Shown: positions 18,701 to 30,637 of the stretch, in pieces
How positions within the stretch are numbered: the first letter of the stretch is position 1
How the letters are laid out: each line of letters begins with the position of its first letter
Assembly: GCA_947462335.1 (NCBI GenBank)
Contig: OX381720.1
Span: 65,059,946 to 65,123,945 of the forward strand
Direction: 5' to 3'
DNA: 64,000 bases
From: Harmothoe impar
Taxonomy: Eukaryota > Annelida > Polychaeta > Phyllodocida > Polynoidae
Notes under the pieces: model-generated
The model's database searches: none
Told to the model about the DNA's origin: nothing
The model's input: the letters and a program-made list of their open reading frames with translations, nothing else
Position numbers and translations under genes: made by a program

Positions 18701-21478
18701 CCTTTACTTGGTGTGGCAGGCTGTGTTATGGCCTTTACCTCATGTTGCAGGGTGTGTTATGGCCTTTACCTCATGTTGCAGGCTGTGTTATGGCCTTTAC
18801 CTCATGTTGCAGGGTGTGTTATGGCTTTTCCTTATGTTGCAGGGTGTGTACCAGGTTCATGGCCTTTACCTCATGTTGCAGGGTGTGTACCAGGTTCATG
18901 GCCTTTACCTCATGTTGCAGGGTGTGTTATGGCCTTTACCTGATGTTGCAGGCTGTGTTATGGCCTTTACCTCATGTTGCAGGTTTATGGCCTGTACCTC
19001 ATGTTGCAGGCTGTGTTATGGCCTTTACCTCATGTTGCAGGGTGTGTACCAGACCCGTGCAGCCCGGGTTGTCTCTGCATGCCGCTGTGCCCCCCTGGTG
19101 AACCTCCCACCTACAGCTGTAACTGCACTCAGCAAGGTCAGTGTCTGAATACATGTTGGAACTTCATAACTTCTTAACCCCCAGCTAGCATAGATACATT
19201 GGGCCAACATTGGCAATGGTCAGCACCGTTGCGGGCAATACTTTAACGGTGTGACAACCTTGGTCTGCCAACATTGATACAATGTTGGCACATCTATGTT
19301 GTGCCAACATTGGGAATAATCCCAGTGTTTTTCCAGTGTTGGTGCACCGTAAGAAAATCCATGTCATCCCAACGTTGGCAAATTCGTGTTGTACCAATGT
19401 CTAAGTCCAGCTGGCTAGGCGCTGGTACAACGTTGGTAAAACCTCAGATTTTGACGTTGGCCCAATGTCACTTCTTTGTTACGTCATGACGACAAATGAG
19501 CGTTGGCCCAACATTATTTATCTGACATGACAGCTCAACATTAGCTATGGTTGTGCCAACGTTGGCTCAACATATCTTTGCTGGTTGGGCAGTTACTAGG
19601 AAGGGGCACCAATCCTATGACCGAGATCGATTTTCAAATACCTTATAGATATTGATGAATGTGATATTTACAATGGCAACTAAAATTGCTAGAACTGGAA
19701 TATTAATAATGATGTATCAGTGTGTATTAGGTTCTCTAACATCTAACGGCCCCCGGAATGCCATAAGCATCACTGATGTACTTGCAGTAATGACAGTGTA
19801 ATTGTAGTTCTGTCACACCTGTAACTGCTGCCCCCGTTGTGTTACAGAGGGTGCGCTGGACGTGCCGGCCGTGGTAGGAGGGACGGTGGCAGGAGCTCTT
19901 GTCCTCATCGGTATCTGCGTGGTTATAGGGATCTACATCAAGAAGAGGAGTAGCGCTGGTGCAGACCGGGGAAAGTATTTATTCTGGTTATGATGACAAT
20001 AATTCCTCTTTAGTGCATGAATTATCCACACTACTATACCCTCAGAACTTGTACCAGTTATACATGTTTCTGCATGTGACTGCAGATGGGTCAAAAGCAA
20101 CCTGGCGACCTGGGCCATTTGGGAGGCGACTTTCGACCTGAGGCAATAATAAAAACGACTTTGCGACTTTTGGTAAAAAAATAACTATAGAATAAAGGAT
20201 CCAAAAAAGCGACTTTGTGACCTGGATCCCTTAATTTCAGTGACTTTCCGACCTCAGGGTTGGGGGACCCATCTGCAGCCCCCTGCATGTGTAATGACAA
20301 GTCTAAGTATAGTGATTCAAAAGGAATTACCAACTGAAAATATAGATATGTAGATGACACATGACTGATTGGTATCTACATATAGAGATGACACATGACT
20401 GATTGGTATCTACATATAGAGGTGACACATGACTGATTGGTGTCTACATTGTACATATGTAGATGACACATGACTGATTGGTGTCTACATATAGAGATGA
20501 CACATGACTGATTGGTGTCTACATTGTACATATAGAGATGACACATGACTGATTGGTATCTACATATAGAGATGACACATGACTGATTGGTATCTACATA
20601 TAGAGATGACACATGACTGATTGGTATCTACATTGTACATATGTAGATGACACATGACTGATTGGTATCTACATATAAAGATGACACATGACTGATTGGT
20701 GTCTTCATTGTACATTTAGAGATGACACATGACTGATTGGTATCTACATATAGAGATGACACATGACTGATTGGTATCTACATATAGAGATGACACATGA
20801 CTGATTGGTATCTACATATAGAGATGACACATGGCTGATTGGTATCTACATTGTACATATAGAGATGACACATGACTGATTGGTATCTACGTATAGAGAT
20901 GACACATGACTGGTTGGTATCTACATTGTACATATAGAGATGACACATGACTGATTGATATCTACGTATAGAGATGACACATGACTGATTGGTATCTACA
21001 TTGTACATATGTAGATGACACATAACTGATTGGTATCTACATTGTACATATAGAGATGACACATGACTGATTGGTATCTACGTATAGAGATGACACATGA
21101 CTGATTGGTATCTACATTGTACATATAGAGATGACACATGACTGATTGGTATCTACGTATAGAGATGACACATGACTGATTGGTATCTACATTGTACATA
21201 TAGAGATGACACATGACTGATTGGTATCTACATTGTACATATGTAGATGACACATGACTGATTGGTATCTACATTGTACATATAGAGATGACACATGACT
21301 GATTGGTATTTACATATAGAGATGACACATGACTGATTGGCATCTACATTGTACATATAGAGATGACACATGACTAATTGGTATCTACATTATACTTTTA
21401 GAGATGACTAATTGGTATCTACTTTGTACAGGTGGGGAGATGTCAGCTGTCACGACCAATGTGGCAGCCCCGGAGTAG
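15758..21478 (+). CDS. Small Cys-rich type I membrane protein (six exons)
   Basis: Exons I can place: 15758-15827, 16262-16291, 16577-16678, 19041-19136, 19848-19958 and 21432-21478. All introns are phase 1 and the coding sum is 456 nt (151 aa). Exon 1 encodes a signal peptide (AALAAYLVCLLTVGVV). Exons 3 and 4 each encode a Cys-rich module starting CVPDPC, with eight and seven Cys; these resemble small disulfide-rich extracellular modules, but I cannot name the family. Exon 5 encodes a single membrane helix (VVGGTVAGALVLIGICVVIG) followed by KKR. The last exon gives a short cytoplasmic tail. The exon 5 donor (CTG|GTGCAG) is weak, and reading through instead gives a different short tail. Phase-1 symmetric exons are typical of shuffled extracellular modules. 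Confidence 0.7.
16755..17840 (-). pseudogene. 5'-truncated non-LTR retrotransposon remnant
   Basis: The frame at 17322-17840 on the minus strand resembles the C-terminal part of LINE-type reverse transcriptase proteins: LFNYASFVHDGANKDITKKL followed by DRLQKRGLKICFRG matches the region after the polymerase domain where a tyrosine- and Lys-rich helix leads into a short C-terminal domain. No catalytic RT core is present. The AT-rich stretch from 16755 may be its 3' part. It lies antisense in intron 3 of the Cys-rich membrane protein gene. Confidence 0.6.
17830..18275. mobile_element. Hairpin-containing interspersed repeat, copy 1
   Basis: It is homologous over about 440 bp to 25038-25485. The first 110 bp form a long hairpin (arms about 17852-17890 and 17917-17955, loop near CCTGGCCGTAGGTCTAG). 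The rest shares CTTCCGCGATGTTT-type words and a TTCACCATGAAATAAA end. No coding capacity is seen. Confidence 0.75.
18640..19040. repeat. Minisatellite carrying repeated 3' splice sites (intron 3)
   Basis: Units of about 24-40 bp (GGCCTTTACCTCATGTTGCAGGGTGTGT and variants) end exactly at the real acceptor of exon 4. About a dozen upstream copies each contain the pyrimidine-rich TTGCAG|GGTGTGT acceptor, some with the exon-like GTACCAG. The array therefore offers many decoy acceptors. Confidence 0.88.
19180..19590. mobile_element. TIR element with CCAACGTTGG-type palindromes, copy 1
   Basis: The ends CCCAGCTAGCATAGATAC and ATCTTTGCTGGTTGGG are imperfect inverted repeats and match copy 2 at 52832-53472. 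The interior is an irregular array of palindromic CCAACRTTGGCA words in both orientations. Confidence 0.65.
20345..21431. repeat. Minisatellite ending at a 3' splice site (intron 5)
   Basis: Units of about 34-44 bp (GATGACACATGACTGATTGG then TATCTACATTGTACATATAGA) run up to the acceptor GGTATCTACTTTGTACAG of the last exon. The TATCTACATTGTACAT part of each unit mimics the acceptor. About 28 units are present. Confidence 0.92.
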
Positions 21479-22204
21479 AAACTGGATGAACCTCATCACA
21501 TGGATGCCGATGGCCAGAGCTAGGACTAGTTTATAATGATATCTCACTCTAGTCCCGTGTATATCTTACATACCTTCAGCTTCATACAAATACTTTTATC
21601 TATATATTCATACAGATTTTTCTTTCAATATTTGGGATAATTATCATCTACTATTGTAGTAAGATCATTTAGCTGTACTATCTAATGGCATCAAAGTGCA
21701 AGCCAATGTATAGAAATTGTAAGAAAACCATCTTAAATAATGTACCTGACCTTTGACCAGCATGACCTTGGTCGTGTAACCATGGTAACCAGGTCAGATT
21801 CTCTGCTCTTTGCACTACCTCATTATATCAAAAACCTTAATACCACATTACCTGATAAAAACTGGTCGCGAAGTTTGATCAACTGTATGAGCACAGTAAA
21901 TATAAATGAATGAAATAAAATGTTAGTTGTCCAATGTGTCTATTATGTTAATATGATAAATTCAACTTGCCTGGTTTTGCTTGCAGTCTTTATGCAATTT
22001 TACTGTATTTGTAAGTCATGTATTCTGAAAATAGTCAATTTGCCCCCAAAAATGTAAAAGAAGTCTTTTTTTCCTCAAAAATGACGAATTTGATGAATCA
22101 AGTGCTGAAATAAAATTAAAAAAATTTGTTGATTTCTTTTCCCTTCTTTTGATAATGATGAAAAAAAAACACATTTGATGAAACCTCAACATGCATTATA
22201 TGCC

Positions 22205-22640
22205 TACTGTAAAACCCCGCCTACAAGCCGAAAGTGAGTTTAAGGACAAAAATTCGGCTTATATGAAATAATATTGACATTCAGGAGAACCCCGCCTATA
22301 AGACGAATGTGAGTTTTGGGGTCTTAGGGTCCCCCTGGCCCTTACTTTGCTCCCCCTAAAAAGAGTTTTAAAACAGATTTTAATCCCTTTATTGCATCGG
22401 AATACCGCGCGTTGTTTGTTTAACATGTATACCTCAAGTGGAAATGATTAGTAAGGCCTTAAAATTAAAAATACAGTCAAATTAATGACTTAAGTTTTCA
22501 TACTTTTCTACAGTATCATTCTAAATATCATTTTCCAAACCCCGCCTATAAGCCGAATGTGAGTTTGGAGGGAGAAATTCGGCTTATAGGAAATAAAAAC
22601 GCCAAAATAAATTCGGCTTATAGGCGGGGTTTTACGGTAA
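22205..22640. mobile_element. MITE with CCGTAAAACCCCGCCTATAAG termini
   Basis: The left end CTGTAAAACCCCGCCTACAA and the right end TATAGGCGGGGTTTTACGGTA are inverted repeats, with further internal copies of the AATTCGGCTTATA word. TA flanks both ends. There is no coding frame. Confidence 0.65.
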
Positions 22641-22984
22641 TTCTTTTTATAGACATCCTGAAATTTACCTTAAAATGTATTTCTAGAAAGTTTTCAATCC
22701 AATTACTCCACAATGTAAATCCTTACTGTATAAGTATATCCATCCTGCCGACCCTCACCTATAATATCTTATGGAGTAAAACCCTGCCTTTAATAAGGGC
22801 ACGGTCTCACTCACATCCCACAAGTGTTGGTTGGCTAATCAGAGCAGATTGTATTTCTATCAGAGAGAATAAAAAAGAATACAGAATACATAAGGTGTTT
22901 GTATGAAAATGTATTTCTCATGATCCCTGTACAATAATACATCAATGGCAAAGCTGCACACCAAGCCCACACAGGTCAATATAA

Positions 22985-23314
22985 GGGAGTGATCATTTTT
23001 TAACAACAGGGTGGGAGGTGGTGGGTTTCCGTGCGGAGTGCGCGGAATTTTTTACACCTCCCCCCGTCGAGGGGTCAAAATCTTTTACCCCCCCCCCCTT
23101 ACGGCTGAAAATCGGCTCGCGCGAGGGCCCTTTGAAGCATAGTAACGTGTGGGCTTTTTGGCTCAAAACAGGTTAAATTATTTTGACCCCCCCCCCAAGA
23201 GGTGTCCAAATTTTTTTGCCCCCCACCCCGGTCAAGGGGTCCAAATTTGTTTGCCCCCCCCCCCAAACCCACCACCCCCCTCCCCCGTTGTTAAAAAATG
23301 ATCACTCCCTAATA
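22985..23314. mobile_element. TIR element rich in C homopolymers
   Basis: The ends GGGAGTGATCATTTTTTAAC and its complement GTTAAAAAATGATCACTCCC are perfect inverted repeats. The interior has many runs of 7-11 C and the block CCCTTTGAAGCATAGTAACG that recurs in related copies at 35050, 36750 and 38955. Confidence 0.75.
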
Positions 23315-23324
23315 TGACCATGTG

Positions 23325-23785
23325 GGCAGGCTGACTGCAGCTACCAGTTTAACACCCACAACCTGCAGTCATACAAACCTGCACACCAAGCCCGCACAGG
23401 TTAATGTCACCATGTGGGCAGGCTGACTGCTCACACACAGGTTAATGTCACCATCTGGGCAGGCTGACTGCTCACACACAGGGTAATGTCACCATCTGGG
23501 CAGGCTGACTGCTCACACACAGGGTAATGTCACCATCTGGGCAGGCTGACTGCTCACACACAGGGTAATGTCACCATCTGGGCAGGCTGACTGCAGCTCC
23601 AGAAGGCTGTGGCTACCGTCCTACTAAACACGTCCAGGAGGAGCTACATCCACACACTGGTTAACTATAGGGACACACTACAGCCTCCTACATCCACACA
23701 CTGGTTAACTATAGGGACACACTACAGCCTCCTACATCCACACACTGGTTAACTATAGGGACACACTACAGCCTCCTTAGGGACC
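23325..23785. repeat. Two adjacent minisatellites
   Basis: About five units of 41-42 bp (GGCAGGCTGACTGCTCACAC then ACAGGGTAATGTCACCATCT) at 23325-23605, then three units of 43-44 bp (CATCCACACACTGGTTAACT then ATAGGGACACACTACAGCCT) at 23648-23780. Confidence 0.9.
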
Positions 23786-24144
23786 AATACGTAGTACCTG
23801 GAGATGCAGTCAATGTCGAGGCAGAAGTGGTTGCATGCTTATGTCAACGAGATTTATACTAACCATGCAGGCATTATACTTTATGAGATACAGATATAAC
23901 TAGATATCACTGAGGCTCTATAAGAAACTGTTGTGTTGTATGGCAGCTTTCATTCAACACATTTTCTATCATTTGGCCCTTTACACTTTTGTGAATTCCC
24001 TAACATGTAAGTTTTATGTGCGATCATCAACTTGTCAACATGCACCAGAGGACACATGTGCATTTACAGTTGAGATAACTATGATTTTGGAGTTCTATAT
24101 AGCACTGCTGATGTCATCTTAGTTAAAGAAGTTCCTCAATGAGT

Positions 24145-24610
24145 AATGCTTGTCCCCTTGTCACCCCATCTTGTCCCCTTGTCACCCTGTCTTGTCCCTT
24201 GTTACCCCGTCTTGTCCCCTTGTCACCCTGTCTTGTCCCTTGTCACCCTATCTTGTCCCCTTGTCACCCCATCTTGTCCCCTTGTCACCCCGTCTTGTCC
24301 CTTGTCACCCTGTCTTGTCCCTTGTCACCCTGTCTTGTCCCTTGTCACCCCATCTTGTCCCCTTGTCACCCTGTCTTGTCCCTTGTCACCCTGTCTTGTC
24401 CCTTGTCACCCTGTCTTGTCCCCTTGTCACCCTGTCTTGTCCCTTGTCACCCCATCTTGTCCCCTTGTCACCCTGTCTTGTCCCTTGTCACCCTATCTTG
24501 TCCCTTGTCACCCTATCTTGTCCCTTGTCACCCCATCTTGTCCCTTGTCACCCTGTCCTGTCCCTTGTCACCCTGTCTTGTACCCTTGTCACCCTGTCCT
24601 GTCCCTTGTC
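24145..24610. repeat. 21-bp minisatellite seeded at the RDH-like stop codon
   Basis: About 22 units (CTTGTCACCCTGTCTTGTCC and variants) directly follow the stop codon of the SDR gene, in its 3' untranslated region. The unit resembles the coding end (GACAAGAAGGGGTGACAAGG on the minus strand), so the array seems to have grown from the stop codon region. Confidence 0.9.
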
Positions 24611-27600
24611 ACCCCTTCTTGTCCCCGTCTCCATGTGTCTTGCCCTCCTCCAGCCCGACCAGCTCCGCGCTAATCTTCCACAACTTGGCTGCTGTGACGT
24701 CATCCTTGGCAAAGTCCAAAAGTTTCTTCTCTTTACAATCACTGCAATTAAAGAAAAATATTAATGTATTTAAAATTGAATAAATCATATCACTCAGGAT
24801 AATGCATTTGTTTCGTTACACTTTTATACATGTGAAACTCTATTGCAGTTCAGAATAAGATTATCCATAGGATATAACTTACTCCAATGATATATCATAT
24901 AAATCCTCTCACTCAATTACTGCATCTGCTATAAATAAGTACGATGGTTTCATGTAAAATGAACTTTAAATAAACAATAATGTATAGATGTAAAGGTTGT
25001 GTAAACGTATTCCAGGAACTACTGGGAATGAATAGACAGAGCTGCACGCTAAAGTGACAGAGTCAGTGGTTAGTGCACGAGCAGTGCTTGGGCCGTATTG
25101 CACGCTGGCCGTAGGCCTAGTGCAATACGGCCCAAGCACTGCAAGTGCACTAACCACTGACGAGGTCACTTTTAAGTGACGCTCTGTGTTTATTTCAGGG
25201 TATATCGATGTAAAATAGATATGTAGTGTATGTTTCTTTACTTCCACGATGTTTCTTTACTTCCGCGGCGTTTGTTTACCTCCGTCGGCCGCCATTTTGA
25301 ATTCCGTACATGTCACGTGACCTTCGGTAGCCTAGAAACGCCATGGCGACCCCATGGCGACCCTCGGGAGCGTGCAATACGACCCCAGCGTGCAATACGG
25401 CCTAGGGTTATTGCACGCTGCCCTGGAGAACGGCCCTCCCATTGCTTTAACCTTGACTGGCTGTATTCACCATGAAATAAAACCCTGATCTCTCATGACA
25501 AGGTTGTGGATGTTAACAATTACACCAAAGTCTGAATACAGACGGCTCCTTACGTTACATGCTGCAGGCTACCCGCACAGTACAGGGACACATGCAGCAA
25601 ACAGAACCCCACATACCCGCTACTTCCTGGTACGCCCCAGACTCGATGGTCAGGGCCACGCCCACACCACAGTACATCTGGGGTCTCCCTACCTTCTTAC
25701 CATATCCATGAGTGAGCATACCTTCTGTTTAGTCACGATATAGTAAGTATACCCACCTATAGCACCTCCCTGACTGGTTAGTGAGGACCTTACTACACTA
25801 TATCTATAAGTGAGTATACCTACCTATAGCACCTCCCTGACTGGTTAGTGAGGACCTTACTACACTATATCTATAAGTGAGTATACCCACTTATAGCACC
25901 TCCCTGACTGGTTAGTGAGGACCTTACCACACTATATCTATGAGTGAGTATACCTACCTATAGCACCTCCCTGACTGGTTAGTGAGGACCTTACTACACT
26001 ATATCTATAAGTGAGTATACCTACCTATAGCACCTCCCTGACTGTTTAGTGAGGACCTTACTACACTATATCTATAAGTGAGTATACCCACCTATAGCAC
26101 CTCCCTGACTGGTTAGTGAGGACCTTACTACACTATATCTATAAGTGAGTATACCCACCTATAGCACCTCCCTGACTGGTTAGTGAGGACCTTACTACAC
26201 TATATCTATAAGTGAGTATACCTACCTGTAGTACCTCCCTGACTCATTGGCCAGGCCCGGGTGCACACTGCAGTATATCTGTGTCTGGGCGCCCTCCATG
26301 CTGTCCTTGAACAGGAAGTAGCGCAGCGTGTCCCAGAGGGGTGTGATGGCCCTGACCCAGGCCTGGTGTCGGTACAGGTCGGTGCTGACCACCCCTGGGT
26401 GGAGGCAGTACGCCGTCACCCCTGTACCTGCAGCACATAAACACATACCATAAAACCCTAACCCTGACCACCCGCGGGTGGAGGCAGTACGCCGTCACCC
26501 CCGTACCTGCAGCACAGCATACACTACTGTACAACATCTTTAAGGAGGATATCATCATTCACAATTAAATGTAGTACAGTTTAAAATACATAAAACCTCA
26601 ATTAACAATCTTTTAAATACAGAAGTTCTCATGAGAAGATTTTTTCCTTTAACAAACACAACATGCTTTACTAGCAGACTAACTTCTCCCTGAATGATGT
26701 TCATCTAAACCATTTCATTGTGAAGGTATTCAGCAAGCTGCATGGGGAACAGTTTTTACTTTAGTGTCATGTTTACCTTCAAGGCGTTTGGCCAGTTCCC
26801 GTGTGAACAGCACGTTGGCCAGCTTGCTGTTGCAGTAGGCGGTGGGGGCGGAGTAAGACGTGTCAGACATGAGGTCGTCCAGGTCGAGGCGCGCCCGGCT
26901 GTAGGCCCGGGACGACACGTTGACCACACGACTCGGGGACGACTCCTGCAGTACACCCAGCAACAGGTGGGTCAGGTAGAAGGGGCCTGTAGGGGGTATA
27001 CTGAATGTGTCAGGTAGAGGTGTCCTGGGGGTAAGGGAGGTATACTGAATGTGTCAGGTAGAGGTGTCCTGGGGGTAAGGGAGGTACACTGAATGTGTCA
27101 GGTAGAGGTGTCCTGGGGGTAAGGGAGGTACACTGTATGAGTCAGGTAGAGGTGTCCTGGGGGTAAGGGGGGTATACTGAATGTGTCAGGTAGAGGTGTC
27201 CTGGGGGTAAGGGGGGTACACTGTATGAGTCAGGTAGAGGTGTCCTGGGGGTAAGGGAGGTATACTGAATGTGTCAGGTAGAGGTGTCCTGGGGGTAAGG
27301 GGGGTACACTGTATGAGTCAGGTAGAGGTGTCCTGGGGGTAAGGGAGTCATATTGTATCAGGTAGAGGTGTCCTGGGGGTAAGGGAGGTATACTGAATGT
27401 GTCAGGTAGAGGTGTCCTGGGGGTAATGGGGGTATACTGAATGTGTCAGGTAGAGGTGTCCTGGGGGTAAGGGGGGTATACTGTATGTGTCAGGTAGAGG
27501 TGTCCTGGGGGTAAGGGAGTCATATTGTATCAGGTAGAGGTGTCCTGGGGGTAAGGGAGGCATATTGTATCAGGTAGAGGTGTCCTGGGGGTAAGGGGGG

Positions 27601-30593
27601 TATACTGAATGAGTCAGGTAGAGGTGTCCTGGGGGTAAGGGGGGTATACTGAATGAGTCAGGTAGAGGTGTCCTGGGGGTAAGGGAGGTACACTGAATGA
27701 GTCAGGTAGAGGTGTCCTGGGGGTAAGGGGGGTATACTGAATGTGTCAGGTAGAGGTGTCCTGGGGGTAAGGGGGGTATACTGAATGTGTCAGGTAGAGG
27801 TGTCCTGGGGGTAAGGGGGGTATACTGAATGTGTCAGGTAGAGGTGTCCTGGGGGTAAGGTAGGTATACTGAATGTATCAGGTAGAGGTGTCCTGGGGGT
27901 AAGGGGGGTATACTGAATGTGTCAGGTAGAGGTGTCCTGGGGGTAAGGGGGGTATACTGAATGTATCAGGTAGAGGTGTCCGAGGGGTAAGGGGGGTATA
28001 CTGGTGTATTGTTGACGTTTTGAAATAGTCAAAATTGTGGAACTTTTCATAACATAACTCCAACTTTACTCAATTTTGCTTAAAACTATCCTTTTTTCAT
28101 TAAACTCTCTTAGTATTATCCCCATCATGTATACTTTCAAAATTATGTATACTTTTGCAATCATATACACATTATTTGCATGGTAAACCCATATATAAGG
28201 TGTTGAAATGCAATAGATCTGACGGATGTTACATTTGTGATATTGCTTAGGATAAACCCAGTTCCATGAGCACCAAATATCATCAAACACTACTAAGACC
28301 TGTTCACCTTGACTCTCCTTGTATAAAACAGGTTTGATGTTTGTTCTAGGTGGCCAAACTGATTTAAAACACTCATTTAGGGTCTCAACAGGCTGTTTGA
28401 GAACAAAAATATCCTTACTTTCACACTTTTGATATTTTTTGTCAAAAATTGAAGTATCTGCTATGGTCTAAATGAGTGTTTGGTGTAATAGAAATACCAT
28501 AGGGGCATACTATGTTACAATATGAAAAGGTTGCAGTGAGCAGAAATGGGATTTTTGAAGAATAATCTGATAATGTAACGTGCGTCAGATAAATAAAATG
28601 TGCCCTAAATTAATGAACAGTGGGTGAAAATAACATATTGAAGGTTCAGGATATTAGACAAGACACCCCTTTAAGATATTATCCAGTGATAACTCTAAGG
28701 TAGTTGATATTAACATCTCTAGGCTGATATCAATTTTCCGGTGTAACGTCCGTCAGATCTATTCCCAAGATCTTTGTAATCAGTATGAAAGGCAAATTGA
28801 ATAATGCCTGGATATTTTTAGCACACCAAATTGATAGCTTGGGGGTATAGGTAGAATATTAACCACAGAAGAATGTACTCTGATGCTTATTTGATAAGTT
28901 TCATATATATCTGATGGATGTTACATAAATAGATCTGACGGATGTTACATAGGGCAAATTGGAGCTAGATAGGTTGTGCATTCCACAGGAGCAACATTAG
29001 GAGGGAACTATTGCTCAAGATTGCTCAATGTGTGGTCAGCCATGGTTGTAGGACACATTTAATGTGTACAAGTGCATACATTTATGCTGGAGAGAGACTC
29101 ATGTGTATGTAACGTCCGAAGATCTATTCTGTCCACAATAGGTTTTTCGGACCCTGAGCTGAGAAAAATTAATAAATTCTCAATTTTTTTTCTGTAAATA
29201 TAAAACCCATAACAACCCTCTAGGTGGATGATAACATGGCTATTAAACTCACTTTCTTAACCAGCCATTTTGCCACCTAAAATAGATCTGACGGACGTTA
29301 CATTTATGTGAATCTTAGGTTTTACGGACCATGAATCAAAAAATTCTCACCAAACACACCAAACGTGTTTTTTTTCTGAAAGTCTCAACTATTCCCTGTC
29401 ACAAAGAAAGTATTTTACTAAATAGATCCAGTATTTCTGGTTCTGTAGCATTTTGCAGGATAATGTACCTGTCAAAATGACTGAATTGTACATTTATGGA
29501 TGGTCTCACCCATATATAGACTGTACTAGTGTAGGAGGTATAAATATGTCACTATCTTTATTATAAAAGAAAACAAACATGACATTTTTTATGACATTGA
29601 CTTATCCTTGACTTCTGGTTAGGTTCGTTAAGAAGCTTGTATGATTTTTTTTTTTTATTTCAAGAAAGATGAGTGATATTAAAGACTGCAAAAAAGGATG
29701 CTAGGTCAAATCAAGGTTTGAATCTAGGAAGTGGGGACTGGTGAATGAATGTTCTACACAACCTTTCCTGTTAACTGCCGCCTACATCACAAATTGGAAC
29801 AGAGATTATATTGGTGGCTAGTCCTTATAGATCTACAGCAATGTAAAGCTCGATCCATCAAATCAGTAGTTTCACCAGTTTAAAAAATATCATAAGACAT
29901 TGAGTGATTTGTGAGATATTGCTGTGAACATACCGAGGTGGTTGACGCCCATGGTTGTCTCAAACCCGTCCTGGGTCCTGCCGTGTGGCACCCACATGAC
30001 GCCCGCGTTGTTAGTCAGCACGTCCAGACGCTCCTCCTCTGGTGGAAGCAAACCATACACTGTTATTCATGTTTCTGCTTTCAATTTAACAAGTCAAATC
30101 ATATGTTATAGTATTATATTGTGTTTTTAATGCAATATAGCAGCATATGTGTATCAAATTTTGGTTCATGAATTACTACAAATTAGATATCTGATATCAA
30201 CACACATAAACTAATCTTTACTTTTGTATTTAATGAAATTGTCTGTCCATTGGCATTGTCTGCATGATGCGTGAACCCAGCCCGGGTGAGTAACTCATGT
30301 ATCATGCCAAAGCTATTAGACTACCGTAAAACCTCACGTATAAGCCGCGGCGAGTACGTAAGTAAGATTGGCCTTGCGGCTTATAGGATTGGCGCAGGGT
30401 CAGGATGTGGGTTATACTTGAGTTTTTGCTACTATGGTGCAGTACTAAAAGTCACCATAACCAGATCTCTGGTGCGGCTTATAGGATCGGCCCAAAGTGC
30501 GGGGTGCGGCTTATATGTGAGTTTGGCTTAGGCCAAAAAAAAAAAAAGGTGTGTTTCCGGTAACATCATGATAAAAGCTAGGTAGGTAGGGTC

Positions 30594-30637
<44 letters not shown>

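Noticed and set aside
18592..19148. Open frames of about 100-169 codons across the splice-site repeat
   Set aside because: They run through intronic repeats and cross a well-supported acceptor; exon phases support splicing instead.
23325..23610. CRISPR-like appearance of evenly spaced repeats
   Set aside because: Units are contiguous with no unique spacers, and the genome is eukaryotic; it is a minisatellite.
24139..24783. Three overlapping plus-strand frames of 175-214 codons
   Set aside because: They read the 21-bp minisatellite in the three frames; the real coding sequence is the last exon of the SDR gene on the other strand.
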